Assembly: GCA_963789165.1 (NCBI GenBank)
Contig: CAWBJP010000003.1
Location: 1 to 64,000 of the forward strand
Origin: CAWBJP01 sp963789165
GTDB lineage: Bacteria; Actinomycetota; Acidimicrobiia; IMCC26256; BP-133
Direction: 5' to 3'
Length of the DNA stretch: 64,000 nucleotides
The translations under genes were made by a program, and so were the position numbers. The notes under the pieces were generated by a model that was given only the letters and a program-made list of their open reading frames with translations, did not search any database and was not told the DNA's origin. How positions within the stretch are numbered: position 1 is the first letter of the stretch; each line of letters begins with the position of its first letter. Of this stretch, positions 1 through 9,281 are shown one piece after another.

Positions 1-1
1 G

Positions 2-200
2 GTCACCCTGCGCAACGAAGACACTCAGCTCCACACCCTCTCGGTGGAGGGCCAGCCCAAGTTCAAAAAGCTCGAGACGACCGGGAATGGAGACTCCCAG
101 AGCGGCACCCTCGAGGTCGGTCCCGGGGTCGTACGTCCTGTTCTGCGACGTACCCGGGCACCGGGCCGCCGGCATGCAGGCCACCCTCAAAGTTGGCTGA
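2..200 (+). CDS. cupredoxin-like copper protein, C-terminal part, frameshifted
   Basis: This is the 3' end of a gene that begins before the window. The first frame reads VTLRNEDTQLHTLSVEG and ends in GPG at about 127. The next frame then continues as SYVLFCDVPGHRAAGM and ends at the TGA at 198-200. The Cys, His and Met in CDVPGHRAAGM are the usual type I copper ligands of plastocyanin- or azurin-like domains, so a periplasmic or cell-surface electron-transfer or copper-binding role is inferred. The two frames join if one G is removed from the GGGG run at 125-128. That run makes a sequencing error more likely than a true pseudogene. The N-terminus, including any signal peptide, is not visible. 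Confidence 0.6.
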   Translation, partial: SPCATKTLSSTPSRWRASPSSKSSRRPGMETPRAAPSRSVPGSYVLFCDVPGHRAAGMQATLKVG

Positions 201-263
201 ACCTCTGTAGGGTGCCCCCGGTGATCTCCTGCCGGCCTTGATCCTGACCGCATCCCGCGTCAC

Positions 264-992
264 GTGGCGCTGGTGATGGATGGCAATGGCCGCTGGGCCA
301 GGAGCCAGGGCAAGAAGCGCACCGAAGGCCACGCCGCGGGGGAGGAAGCCCTCTTCGACACCATGGAGGGCGCCCTCGAGCTGGGGGTGAAGTGGCTGAC
401 CGTGCACGCCTTCTCCACCGAGAACTGGCGCCGGCCGCTCGACGAGGTCCGCTTCCTCATGAACTTCAACGAGAACCTGCTGATGCGCCGCCGGGACGAG
501 CTGCACGAGCGGGGCGTGCGGATCCGCTTCTCCGGCCGGCGGGGCGGGCGGGTCCCGGGCCGGGTGCTGCGCCGCATGGAGGAAGCCGAGGAGCTGACCC
601 GGCGCAACAAGAAGATGACCCTGGTGATCGCCTTCAACTACGGCGGTCGGGCCGAGCTGGTGGACGCCGCCCGGGGGATCGCCGCCGAGGTGGCGGCCGG
701 ACGGCTCGATCCCGGCCGGGTGGATGAGAAGGCCCTGGCCCGGCACCTCTACCTGCCTGACGTCCCCGACCCCGACCTGCTGGTGCGGACCTCCGGGGAG
801 TTCCGCCTGTCCAACTACCTGCTCTGGCAGCTGGCCTACGCCGAGCTCTACTTCACGGACACCCTCTGGCCCGACTTCCGCCGGGAGCACCTCTTCGAGG
901 CCATCGCCGCCTACCAGAAGCGCGAGCGCCGATTCGGCGGCCTCGAGACCGACAACGATGACGTTTTCCCACCCACGGGCCCGCCAGAATGA
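264..992 (+). CDS. uppS: isoprenyl (undecaprenyl/decaprenyl) diphosphate synthase
   Basis: The product is a cis-prenyltransferase that condenses isopentenyl diphosphate into the polyprenyl carrier used for cell-wall synthesis. The family signature DGNGRWA lies at residues 6-12, FSTENWRRP near residue 50, and RTSGEFRLSNYLLW starts at R175. The 242-residue length fits the family. The start is doubtful. The same frame reads LDPDRIPRH before residue 1, which is typical UppS N-terminal sequence, but no start codon is available there. A GTG at 221 in another frame has a plausible ribosome site (TAGGGTG at 208-214), and joining it by removing one C near 236 would give a normal N-terminus. recO follows after 24 bases. 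Confidence 0.93.
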   Translation: MALVMDGNGRWARSQGKKRTEGHAAGEEALFDTMEGALELGVKWLTVHAFSTENWRRPLDEVRFLMNFNENLLMRRRDELHERGVRIRFSGRRGGRVPGRVLRRMEEAEELTRRNKKMTLVIAFNYGGRAELVDAARGIAAEVAAGRLDPGRVDEKALARHLYLPDVPDPDLLVRTSGEFRLSNYLLWQLAYAELYFTDTLWPDFRREHLFEAIAAYQKRERRFGGLETDNDDVFPPTGPPE

Positions 993-1016
993 CGTCGGCG
1001 TAGTTACACTGACGGT

Positions 1017-1769
1017 ATGCCAGGCCTGTACCGGGAACACGGGGTCGTGCTCCGCACGATCAAGCTGGGGGAGGCCGACCGGATCGTCACCTTTCTGACC
1101 GAGGGGCGGGGCACGGTCCGGGCCGTGGCCAAGGGAATCCGCAAGTCCAAGAGCCGCTTCGGGGCCCGGCTGGAACCCACCAGCCACGTCGCCCTCCAGC
1201 TCTACGAAGGGCGCAACCTCGACGTCGTCACCCAGGTGGAGACGATCGCCGCCCACCGTCCGCTGCGGGAGGACTACGAGTCCTTCACCCAGGCCGTGGC
1301 CATGCTGGAGGCCACCGATGCCGTGGCTCAGGAGCGCCAGGCCAACATCCCCCTCTACCGCATGCTGGTGGGGGCGCTGGGCACGCTGGCGGAGGCGCCG
1401 GTCCCCGCCGTGGCCGTCGCCTTCTTCTGGAAGCTGCTGTCGCTGGAGGGATTCCACCCCGTCCTCGAAGCGTGTGCTCACTGCGACGAGCCCGTGCCCG
1501 CGGCAGCCACCTTCGACCTGATGGAAGGAGGTGTTCTCTGCCTTTCGTGTGCCGGCCCGGGCGCGCCACGGTGCAGTGCCGGGGCTCTCGCCGTCGTCGG
1601 CCGCATCCTCGGCGGTGGCATGCGGGGAGTGCTGGCCGAACCCCCCGGCCCCGCCTTGGCCGAAGCCGAATCGCTCGCCCTGCGCGCCCTCGAGCATCAC
1701 CTGGAACGGCGCCTGCGGAGCGGGGCCATCCTCCTGACTACCATTGCTTCGCATGCCCCCCGCCCCTGA
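1017..1769 (+). CDS. recO: DNA repair protein RecO
   Basis: RecO is a recombination mediator that acts with RecR in the RecF pathway to load RecA on SSB-coated single-stranded DNA. The 250-residue product has the N-terminal OB-fold start (YREHGVVLRTIKLGEADRIV, residues 4-23). It also has a central region with two Cys pairs, CAHC and CLSC, which form the zinc site found in many RecO proteins. Its end overlaps the start of glyS, and it lies 24 bases after uppS, which suggests one transcript. The uppS-recO-glyS order is common in actinobacteria. Confidence 0.92.
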   Translation: MPGLYREHGVVLRTIKLGEADRIVTFLTEGRGTVRAVAKGIRKSKSRFGARLEPTSHVALQLYEGRNLDVVTQVETIAAHRPLREDYESFTQAVAMLEATDAVAQERQANIPLYRMLVGALGTLAEAPVPAVAVAFFWKLLSLEGFHPVLEACAHCDEPVPAAATFDLMEGGVLCLSCAGPGAPRCSAGALAVVGRILGGGMRGVLAEPPGPALAEAESLALRALEHHLERRLRSGAILLTTIASHAPRP

Positions 1770-3070
1770 TCTCATGGACCGCATCGTCAATCTGGCCAAG
1801 CGCCGGGGGTTCGTGTTCCCGTCCTCGGAGATCTACGGCGGCTTCCGGTCCACCTGGGACTACGGGCCTCTCGGCGTGCTGCTCAAGCGCAACGTCAAAG
1901 AGGCGTGGTGGCGGGCCATGGTCCAGTGCCGCGACGACATCGTCGGCCTCGACGCCGCCATCCTCATGGCGCCGAAGGTATGGGAGGCGTCGGGCCATGT
2001 CGCCACGTTCTCGGACCCCCTCGTCGACTGCCGCAACTGCAAGGAGCGGTTCCGGGCCGACCAGTTGCCGGAGTCGGGTGCCTGCCCCAACTGTGGCGCC
2101 AAGGAGTCCTTCACCGACGCCCGCCAGTTCAACCTGATGTTCAAGACCTACGTCGGTCCGGTGGAGGACGACGCCTCCGTCGCCTGGCTTCGCCCGGAGA
2201 CGGCCCAGGGCATCTTCGTCAACTTCCCCTCGGTGCAGACCACGTCCCGCAAGAAGCCGCCCTTCGGCATCGCCCAGATCGGCAAGGCGTTCCGCAACGA
2301 GATCACTCCGGGGAACTTCACCTTCCGCACCCGGGAGTTCGAACAGATGGAGCTGGAGTACTTCGTGCCCCCCGAGGAAGGCAACAAGTGGTTCGAGTAC
2401 TGGTGCGCCGAACGGCTGCGCTGGTACCGGGATCTCGGCATTGGTGACGATCTTTTGCGTCTGCGGCACCACGATCCCGACGAGCTGTCGCACTACTCGG
2501 CGGGGACGGCCGACGTCGAGTATCTGTATCCCTGGGGCTGGGGGGAGCTTGAAGGGATCGCCAACCGCACCGATTTCGACCTCTCCAAGCACGCGCGAGT
2601 TCTCCGGTAAGGACCTGACCTATTTCGACCAGGAGGGTGACCGGCGCTACGTGCCCCACGTCATCGAGCCCTCGGCCGGCGCCGACCGGGCCACGCTGGC
2701 CTTCCTCCTTGCCGCGTACGACGAGGAGGAGGTGCGGGGCGAGAAACGCACCGTGCTGCGGCTCGATCCTCGCCTGGCCCCCATCAAGGTGGCCGTCCTG
2801 CCCCTGTCCAAGAACGAGCGCCTCTCTCCGACGGCCAAGGAGGTGGCCGCCTCCCTGCGGTCCGCCTTCCAGATCGACTACGACGAGGCCGGGGCCATCG
2901 GCCGGCGCTACCGCCGCCACGACGAGATCGGTACGCCCTTCTGCGTGACGGTCGACTTCGACACGCTCGACGACAAGGCGGTCACGGTTCGGGAGCGGGA
3001 CTCGATGACCCAGGAGCGGGTCTCGATCGACGACCTCGTGTCCCACCTCTCCGACCGCCTGCCCCGCTGA
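1753..3070 (+). CDS. glyS: glycyl-tRNA synthetase, dimeric type, frameshifted in this sequence
   Basis: This is a class II aminoacyl-tRNA synthetase that charges tRNA-Gly. The first frame (1753-2610) starts MPPAPDLMDRIVNLAKRRGF and carries the SEIYGG motif, a CRNC/CPNC zinc site and motif 2 (FRNEITPGNFTFRTREFEQM). The second frame (to 3070) carries motif 3 (IEPSAGADRATLAF) and the anticodon-binding domain. The first frame ends shortly after TDFDLSKHA, and the other resumes at EFSGKDLTYFD, where the family is continuous. Removing one base near 2596 restores an uninterrupted protein of about 438 residues. No second glyS is in view and the enzyme is essential, so a sequence error is likely. ATG at 1774 is an alternative start. 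Confidence 0.9.
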
Positions 3071-3090
3071 GACCTGAGGCTGCAGCTCCC

Positions 3091-3097
3091 AAGGAGG
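3091..3097 (+). promoter_or_regulatory. strong ribosome binding site of ppdK
   Basis: AAGGAGG is a full match to the anti-Shine-Dalgarno sequence. It touches the ATG at 3098 and is 6 bases from the ATG at 3104, which supports the second start. Confidence 0.7.
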
Positions 3098-3103
3098 ATG
3101 GAA

Positions 3104-5740
3104 ATGGCGAAGTACGTCTACGCCTTCCGCGAAGGCAACCGGGACCAGAAGTACCTCCTCGGGGGCAAGGGGGCGAACCTGGCCGAGATGACGAGCATCG
3201 GCCTGCCCGTCCCGCCCGGCTTCACCATCAGCACCGACGCCTGCAAGGCCTACATGGCCGCCGGCAACGTCCTGCCTGAGGGGCTCATGGACGAGGTGGC
3301 GGTGGCCCGTGCCACCCTGGAGGCCGAGGCGGGCAAGCGCCTGGGCGACGAGACCGACCCGCTCCTGGTTTCGGTGCGCTCCGGGGCGGCGTTCTCGATG
3401 CCCGGCATGATGGACACCGTCTTGAACCTCGGGCTCAACGACACCTCCGTGAAGGGCCTGGCCAAGCAGACCGGCAATGACCGCTTCGCTTGGGACTCCT
3501 ACCGTCGCTTCGTCCAGATGTTCGGCAAGGTCGTCCTCGAGGTCAAAGGCGAACTCTTCGAGGATGCGTTCCACAACGTCATCGAGGCCAAGGGACTGGC
3601 GAGCGAAACGGACTTGTCAGCCGATGACCTGCAGGGCGTCACCGAGACGTTCAAGCACCTCGTCTCCCTCGAAACTGCCGCCGACTTTCCTCAGGATCCC
3701 GACGAGCAGCTGGCCGCCGCCATCGAGGCCGTCTTCCGCTCCTGGAACGGACGCCGGGCCCGGGACTACCGGCGCATGGAGGGCATCCCCGACGACCTGG
3801 GGACGGCGGTCAACGTCCAGACCATGGTCTTCGGCAACAAGGGTGAGGATTCCGGTACCGGCGTGGCCTTCACCCGCAACCCGGCGACGGGGGAGCGGGT
3901 GCCCTACGGCGACTTCCTGAGCAACGCCCAGGGCGAGGACGTCGTAGCCGGCATCCGGGTCACCGAGCCGCTCGACGCCATGGCCAACCACTTCGGCGAG
4001 TGCCACACCCAGCTGCTGGAGAACATGGCCACCCTCGAGGCTCACTACCGCGACATGTGCGACATCGAGTTCACCATCGAGCAGGGGCGCCTCTACATGC
4101 TCCAGACCCGGGTGGGGAAGCGCACGGCGGCGGCGGCCCTGCGGATGGCGGTCGAGATGGTGGACGAGGGCATGGTCAACGAGCGGGAGGCGGTGCTGCG
4201 GATCCAGCCCACCCAGCTCGACCAGCTGCTCCACCCCCAGTTCGACCCCAAAGCGAAGTACACGACGCTGGCCAAGGGTCTCAACGCCTCGCCCGGGGCG
4301 GCGGTGGGCGCCGTGTACTTCACCGCCGACGATGCCCAGAGTCACGCTGAGGCCGGCGAGCGGGTCATCCTGGTCCGCCCCGAGACCTCCCCTGACGATC
4401 TCCACGGGATGATCGCCGCCGAGGGCATCCTGACGTCGCGCGGCGGCCTGGTGTCCCACGCCGCGGTGGTGGCCCGGGGCATGGGCAAGCCCGCCATCTG
4501 CGGGGCGGAGGAGGTCAGGATCGACCTGAAGGCCAAGCACTTCACCGCCGGCGACGTCACCGTGGCCGAAGGCGACCACATCTCCATCAACGGCACCACC
4601 GGCGAGGTCGTCCTGGGCGAGGTGGTGGTCGTCATCCCCGAGCCGAACGACCACTTCGCCACCGTGCTGGCCTGGGCCGACCAGTTCCGGACCATGAAGG
4701 TGCGGACCAACGCCGACACCCCCGAGGACTCCGCCCGGGCCCGCCAGTTCGGGGCCGAGGGGATCGGCCTGTGCCGCACTGAGCACATGTTCCTGGGCGA
4801 GGACCGGGTGGCCATCGTCCGCCGGATGATCCTGGCCGACGACGAGGCTGACGAGCAGGACGCCCTCGACGAGCTCGAGGTTCTCCAGCGGGCGGACTTC
4901 GTCGGGATCCTCGAGGCCATGGACGGGCTGCCGGTCACGGTGCGCCTCCTCGACCCGCCGCTGCACGAGTTCCTGCCCGACACCGAGGAGCTGGCCGTCA
5001 AGCAGGCCACGGTGGGTCTCTCGGCAGAGGAGGAGGCCCTCCTGCGGGCGGCCCGATCCTGGCAGGAGGTCAACCCCATGCTGGGGACCCGGGGCTGCCG
5101 CCTCGGGGTCATCAAGCCGGCCCTGTACAAGATGCAGGTGCGGGCCCTCATGGAGGCGGCCGTGGAGCGGAAGCAGGCCGGCGGCGATCCCCGGGTGGAG
5201 ATCATGATCCCCCTGGTGGTGTCGGGTCCAGAGCTGGCCCTCCTCACCGACTGGACCCGGGAGGCGGCTGGAGCCGTCATGCAGGCCGCCGGCGTGGAGG
5301 TCGACTACCTCGTCGGCACCATGATCGAGACCCCCCGGGCGGCCATCGACGCGGCCAGCATCGCGGCCACGGCCGAGTTCTTCTCCTTCGGCACCAACGA
5401 CCTCACCCAGATGACTTTCGGGTTCTCGCGGGACGACGTCGAGGGGCGGATCATGACGCCCTACCTGACGCAGAAGCTCATCCCCGCCAATCCCTTCGAG
5501 ACCCTTGACCGGGAGGGCGTGGGTCAGCTGGTGCGCTGGGCCTGCCGGAAGGGCCGGGAAGCCCGGGCCGACCTCAAGCTCGGCATCTGCGGCGAGCACG
5601 GCGGCGACCCGGCCTCGGTGCATTTCTGCCACGAGGTCGGGCTCGACTACGTGTCGTGTTCACCGTTCCGGGTGCCCCTCGCCCGCCTCGCCGCCGCCCA
5701 CGCGGCCCTCGGCGAGGGTGGTCCCGCCTCCAGCGCCTAG
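3104..5740 (+). CDS. ppdK: pyruvate, phosphate dikinase
   Basis: The enzyme interconverts pyruvate, ATP and phosphate with PEP, AMP and diphosphate. The 878-residue product has an N-terminal ATP-grasp domain (GGKGANLAEM, then SVRSGAAFSMPGMMDTVLNL). The phosphohistidine domain has the catalytic H452 in GGLVSHAAVVARGMGKPA. The C-terminal TIM barrel carries the catalytic Cys in GICGEHGGDP. Start choice: a perfect AAGGAGG sits at 3091-3097, directly against an ATG at 3098, so the second ATG at 3104 has the better spacing and gives MAKYVYAFREG. The gene stands 33 bases after glyS and is followed by a hairpin. Confidence 0.96.
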   Translation: MAKYVYAFREGNRDQKYLLGGKGANLAEMTSIGLPVPPGFTISTDACKAYMAAGNVLPEGLMDEVAVARATLEAEAGKRLGDETDPLLVSVRSGAAFSMPGMMDTVLNLGLNDTSVKGLAKQTGNDRFAWDSYRRFVQMFGKVVLEVKGELFEDAFHNVIEAKGLASETDLSADDLQGVTETFKHLVSLETAADFPQDPDEQLAAAIEAVFRSWNGRRARDYRRMEGIPDDLGTAVNVQTMVFGNKGEDSGTGVAFTRNPATGERVPYGDFLSNAQGEDVVAGIRVTEPLDAMANHFGECHTQLLENMATLEAHYRDMCDIEFTIEQGRLYMLQTRVGKRTAAAALRMAVEMVDEGMVNEREAVLRIQPTQLDQLLHPQFDPKAKYTTLAKGLNASPGAAVGAVYFTADDAQSHAEAGERVILVRPETSPDDLHGMIAAEGILTSRGGLVSHAAVVARGMGKPAICGAEEVRIDLKAKHFTAGDVTVAEGDHISINGTTGEVVLGEVVVVIPEPNDHFATVLAWADQFRTMKVRTNADTPEDSARARQFGAEGIGLCRTEHMFLGEDRVAIVRRMILADDEADEQDALDELEVLQRADFVGILEAMDGLPVTVRLLDPPLHEFLPDTEELAVKQATVGLSAEEEALLRAARSWQEVNPMLGTRGCRLGVIKPALYKMQVRALMEAAVERKQAGGDPRVEIMIPLVVSGPELALLTDWTREAAGAVMQAAGVEVDYLVGTMIETPRAAIDAASIAATAEFFSFGTNDLTQMTFGFSRDDVEGRIMTPYLTQKLIPANPFETLDREGVGQLVRWACRKGREARADLKLGICGEHGGDPASVHFCHEVGLDYVSCSPFRVPLARLAAAHAALGEGGPASSA

Positions 5741-5761
5741 AGGTCTGTCCGCAGGTCTCTA

Positions 5762-5777
5762 CTGTTCCCCCGAACAG
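5762..5777 (+). terminator. short hairpin after ppdK
   Basis: CTGTTC-CCCC-GAACAG is a perfect 6-bp stem with a 4-base loop, 21 bases after the ppdK stop. There is no T run. It may end the ppdK transcript or act as an operator-like palindrome. The rest of the 5741-5929 gap shows only an imperfect CGGACC/GGTCCG hairpin near 5861-5880. Confidence 0.35.
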
Positions 5778-5929
5778 AATGACTAGTCACTTCTGACTAC
5801 CCGGAAATGACGCGTTCGGGCCATGTTCTCTGGCCGGTCGAAAACCGACATTTGTATGGACGGACCCGCAAGGCGGTCCGCCGAGGGGTGCAGAACAAAC
5901 GTCGCCCCCTCTTCGACCAGGAGGAGATC

Positions 5930-6124
5930 ATGGACGACGTTCGGATGATGCGACCCGCCGAGGCTGCTGAGGCCCTCGGTGTTTCCCTGGCCCGGCTCCG
6001 CCGGCTGGCCGCCTGCGGCCGCCTGGTGACGGTGCGGACCCTGGGTGGGCACCGCCGCTACCGCGAGGACGACGTCCTGGCGCTCCAGCGGTGGCTGCAG
6101 TCCCGCCGGGCCATCGGCGCCTAG
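5930..6124 (+). CDS. BldC/MerR-like small helix-turn-helix DNA-binding protein
   Basis: The 64-residue protein begins MDDVRMMRPAEAAEALGVSL and contains one winged-HTH module: a helix-turn-helix (EAAEALGVSLARLRRLAACGRL) and the wing TLGGHRRYREDDV. That GGHRRY pattern is shared by MerR, excisionase and BldC proteins. BldC is a developmental regulator in Streptomyces, but the target here is unknown. The ATG at 5930 follows CAGGAGGAG at 5919-5926. A longer frame back to 5807 exists but has no comparable ribosome site. The gene lies between ppdK and dgt, as in other actinobacteria. Confidence 0.8.
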   Translation: MDDVRMMRPAEAAEALGVSLARLRRLAACGRLVTVRTLGGHRRYREDDVLALQRWLQSRRAIGA

Positions 6125-6326
6125 CAACCCCTTCACATTTCGAGACCCCGGACTCAGGGGGCAAGCGGCGAGCCGGACCCCCCGCCGGCTTGACGTCCCC
6201 GGTCCGGACGTGGCCGAGCTTGCTCGGCTCGCGGCCCCGGGTGCGGCCCGTCGAGACCCCAGCCTCGGCGGGCCCCCGGGTTTTTTTGGGCCCGGCACTG
6301 TCACACCCCGCTGGTACCGTCGCTGT

Positions 6327-7451
6327 ATGGGTGTGAGCGAGCGGGCCAAGCGGTGGGCGTCGACCATGGAGGGGTTCGACGGCGTTGCCGACACCCGTGT
6401 GGCGCACGAGGGTGGACAGGTCGTGGTGGGTGATGTCCTGCCCTTCGACCGCGCCGAACGGGAACAGGCGGAGGACGCCCTGTTGGCACCGGGCGCCACC
6501 CGGTCCGCCGCCGCCGCGCCGCGGCTGCGGCCCGAGGAGCCGGACCCCGTCCGCACCTGTTTCGAGCGCGACCGCGACCGGATCCTTCACTCCAGCGCCT
6601 TCCGCCGGCTGGCGGGGAAGACCCAGGTGTTCGTGTTTCCCGACGACCACCAGCGCACCCGGCTCACCCATGCGCTCGAGGTCGCCCAGGTGGCCACCGC
6701 GGTGGCTCGGGCCACGCGCCTCAACGTCGCTCTCACCGAGGCCATCGCCCTCGGCCACGACTGCGGCCACGGCCCCGGCGGCCACGCCAGCGAAGAGGCC
6801 CTCAGTCCCTACCTGGAGGGCGGCTACGACCACGCCACCTGGGGGGCCGACGTCGTGCTCGCCCCCCTCAACCTCTGCCCCGAGACCCTCGACGGGATCC
6901 GCAACCATTCCTGGTCCCGGCCGGCCCCGGCCACTCCCGAAGGCGCGGTCGTGAGCTGGGCCGATCGGTGCGCCTACTCGGCCCACGACCTCGAGGACGC
7001 CGTCCGGGCGGGGATCGTCAGCCTGGAGATGCTGCCCCCGGTGGTGACCGAGCGGGCGGGCGCCACCCGTTCCCGGCAGCTTCAGGCCTTCATCGGCGCG
7101 CTGGTGGAGGGCATCGCCACCACCGGTTGTGTGGGTATGCCGTCCGAGATGGCCGAGGCGCTGGCCGCCCTGCGGGCCTTCAACTACGAGCACATCTATC
7201 TGCGCCCGGCCTCGGTGGCTCAGGCCGAGGCGGTCATCCAGGTGCTCCAGCCCCTCGTCGAGTTCTTCGCCGACCGGCCCAACGCCATCCCCGGAGCCAC
7301 ACCGGCGTCGGCCGGGAGTCCCGCGGCCTTGCGGGCCGCCGTGACCTACGTGGCCGGCATGACCGACCGCTTCGCCTTCCAGGCGGCCGTGGCTCATCTC
7401 GGGTGGGACCCGATCCGCCTACCCGTCGGTATCGACGTGCGGCGACCGTAG
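6327..7451 (+). CDS. dgt: deoxyguanosinetriphosphate triphosphohydrolase-like HD protein
   Basis: The product is an HD-domain dNTPase of the dGTPase family, which hydrolyses dNTPs to nucleoside and triphosphate. The metal-binding HD motif is spread over HALEVAQVA and LGHDCGHGPGGHASE, and the N-terminal FRRLAGKTQVF block is typical. The ATG at 6327 gives 374 residues, the usual length for the non-E. coli-type enzymes. The frame extends upstream to 6045 but that part resembles no family member. The gene is followed 13 bases later by dnaG, and the dgt-dnaG-rpoD order is widespread in actinobacteria. Confidence 0.9.
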   Translation: MGVSERAKRWASTMEGFDGVADTRVAHEGGQVVVGDVLPFDRAEREQAEDALLAPGATRSAAAAPRLRPEEPDPVRTCFERDRDRILHSSAFRRLAGKTQVFVFPDDHQRTRLTHALEVAQVATAVARATRLNVALTEAIALGHDCGHGPGGHASEEALSPYLEGGYDHATWGADVVLAPLNLCPETLDGIRNHSWSRPAPATPEGAVVSWADRCAYSAHDLEDAVRAGIVSLEMLPPVVTERAGATRSRQLQAFIGALVEGIATTGCVGMPSEMAEALAALRAFNYEHIYLRPASVAQAEAVIQVLQPLVEFFADRPNAIPGATPASAGSPAALRAAVTYVAGMTDRFAFQAAVAHLGWDPIRLPVGIDVRRP

Positions 7452-7464
7452 TCTTAGCCCCGGA

Positions 7465-9273
7465 ATGGGGATTCTCGACGAGGACGTGCTCCGGGTGAAG
7501 GAGGCGACGAGCCTCGTGGCCCTGGCTTCCGAACACCTCGGCCTGCGCCGGGTGGGCCGCCGCTACCAGGGGTTGTGCCCCTTTCACACCGAGAAGACCC
7601 CCAGCTTCTATGTCAACGCCGAAATGGGTTTCTACAAGTGCTTCGGGTGCGGGGTGTCGGGCGACGCCATCAGCTTTGTTCAGGAGATCGAGCACCTCGA
7701 CTTCGTCGGGGCGGTCGAGCGTCTCGCCGCCCGGGCCGGGATCCAGTTGCGCTATGACGACGCCGCCGTCGGCAAGGAACGGAACCGCCGGCAACGACTG
7801 GTGGAGACGGTGATGGCCGCGGCCGGCTTCTACCACCAGCTCCTGCTCGAAGCGCCCGAGGCGGGCACGGCCCGGCGGTACTTGCGGAGCCGGGGCTACG
7901 ACGGCGAGGTGGCCCGGCGCTTTCAGCTGGGCTTTGCCCCCGACCGCTTCGATGCCATGGCCCAGTTCCTCACGGCCAGGAAGCTCTCCCGCCAGGACAT
8001 CCTCGACGCCGGACTGTGCTTCGTGAACCGTGCCGACCGCCTCCAGGACCACTTCCGGGGCCGGGTCATGTTCCCGATCTACGACGCCCGGGGCGACGCC
8101 GTCGGCTTCGGCGGGCGGGCGCTCGAGGCAGGCGGGCCGAAGTACAAGAACTCGCCCGAGTCGGCCGTGTACCAGAAGAGCCGGGTCCTGTACGGCCTCA
8201 ACTGGGCCAAGGAGGACGTCGTGGCCAAGAACGAGGCGGTGGTGTGCGAGGGGTACACCGACGTGCTCGCCTTCTTCCTGGCCGGTGTGCCCCGGGCGGT
8301 GGCCACCTGCGGCACGGCTCTGGTCGAGGACCACGTGCGCCTCTTGCGGAACTTCACCCCCGCGCTGGTGCTGGCCTACGACGCGGACGATGCCGGCCAG
8401 GCCGCGGCCGAGCGCATCTACCAGTGGGAGGCGCGCTACGACATGCGCCTGTCGGTGGCGGACCTGCCCGCCGGCCAGGATCCGGCCGACGTGGGTCGGG
8501 CCGATCCCGCTGCGCTGGTGAGTGCAGTTCGCGACGCCCGGCCCTTCCTCCGCTTCCGCCTGGACCGTCTCCTCGCCTCCGCCGACACGGCCAGCGCCGA
8601 AGGCCGGGCCAAGGCGGCCAACGCCGCCGTCGGCCTGGTGGCCGAGCATCCCGACGATCTGGTCCGCGACCAGTACCTCATGGACCTGGCCGAGCGGCTG
8701 GCCATCGATGTCGACCGGCTGCGCAAGGCCCTGGCCCGCGGGCCCCGCACGCCCGAGCCGGAGCGCGCCGCCCGGGAGCGGGGTGGGCCGCCGGGTGACC
8801 AACCGGCCGACGCCGCGCCGCCGCGCCCGGCGCCACTGGAAGGACCCGAAGTCGAGGCCCTCCGGGTGGCCGTGCACGAACCGGAGCTGGTGGCCGGCCG
8901 CATCCGGGCCGAAGTGTTCGCCGAGCCGGTCGCTCGCCAGGCGTTCGAGGCTCTGGCCTCGTCCGCCACCTTCCACGAAGCGCTGGAGCGGGCGACCGGC
9001 GCCGCGGCCGAGCTTCTGGAGCGACTAGCCGTCGAGGATCCGCCCTGGGGCGAAGACCCCGACCCGTATGCCACCTCCGTCCTCGTCCAGGTGACGGAGG
9101 CGGCCGCCGAACGGCGACTGCGGGTCATGGTGCGGGCCGGCGACGACCGGGCCAGTGAGCTCAAGCATCTTTTGGACGAATTGGTGGCCGCCCGCCAAGG
9201 CGGCGCCTGGGGAGTTGCTCACCGCGTTGCAGCCCAGTTGCTACCCTGGGTCGGCGCATCGGGCGAGGAGTAG
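7465..9273 (+). CDS. dnaG: DNA primase
   Basis: DnaG makes RNA primers for chromosomal replication. The 602-residue protein has the N-terminal CHC2 zinc ribbon (C38, H41, C59, C62 in LCPFHTEKTPSF and KCFGCGVSGD). Next is a Toprim catalytic core (E262 in VVCEGYTDVLAF, then AYDADDAG). A C-terminal DnaB-interaction region of low conservation follows. It is tightly followed by rpoD, as in the classical macromolecular-synthesis operon, but without rpsU. Confidence 0.96.
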   Translation: MGILDEDVLRVKEATSLVALASEHLGLRRVGRRYQGLCPFHTEKTPSFYVNAEMGFYKCFGCGVSGDAISFVQEIEHLDFVGAVERLAARAGIQLRYDDAAVGKERNRRQRLVETVMAAAGFYHQLLLEAPEAGTARRYLRSRGYDGEVARRFQLGFAPDRFDAMAQFLTARKLSRQDILDAGLCFVNRADRLQDHFRGRVMFPIYDARGDAVGFGGRALEAGGPKYKNSPESAVYQKSRVLYGLNWAKEDVVAKNEAVVCEGYTDVLAFFLAGVPRAVATCGTALVEDHVRLLRNFTPALVLAYDADDAGQAAAERIYQWEARYDMRLSVADLPAGQDPADVGRADPAALVSAVRDARPFLRFRLDRLLASADTASAEGRAKAANAAVGLVAEHPDDLVRDQYLMDLAERLAIDVDRLRKALARGPRTPEPERAARERGGPPGDQPADAAPPRPAPLEGPEVEALRVAVHEPELVAGRIRAEVFAEPVARQAFEALASSATFHEALERATGAAAELLERLAVEDPPWGEDPDPYATSVLVQVTEAAAERRLRVMVRAGDDRASELKHLLDELVAARQGGAWGVAHRVAAQLLPWVGASGEE

Positions 9274-9281
9274 GAATCGCT

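Noticed and set aside
63..1799. Long minus-strand open frame of 578 codons over uppS and recO
   Set aside because: It is a high-GC shadow with Gly/Pro/Arg/His-rich composition and no domain. The plus-strand genes carry clear motifs.
3617..5632. Minus-strand 671-codon frame over ppdK
   Set aside because: It is antisense to a fully conserved PPDK and is low-complexity.
5762..5777. LexA-type SOS box
   Set aside because: The palindrome is GTTC-N4-GAAC, the inverse of the GAAC-N4-GTTC SOS consensus.
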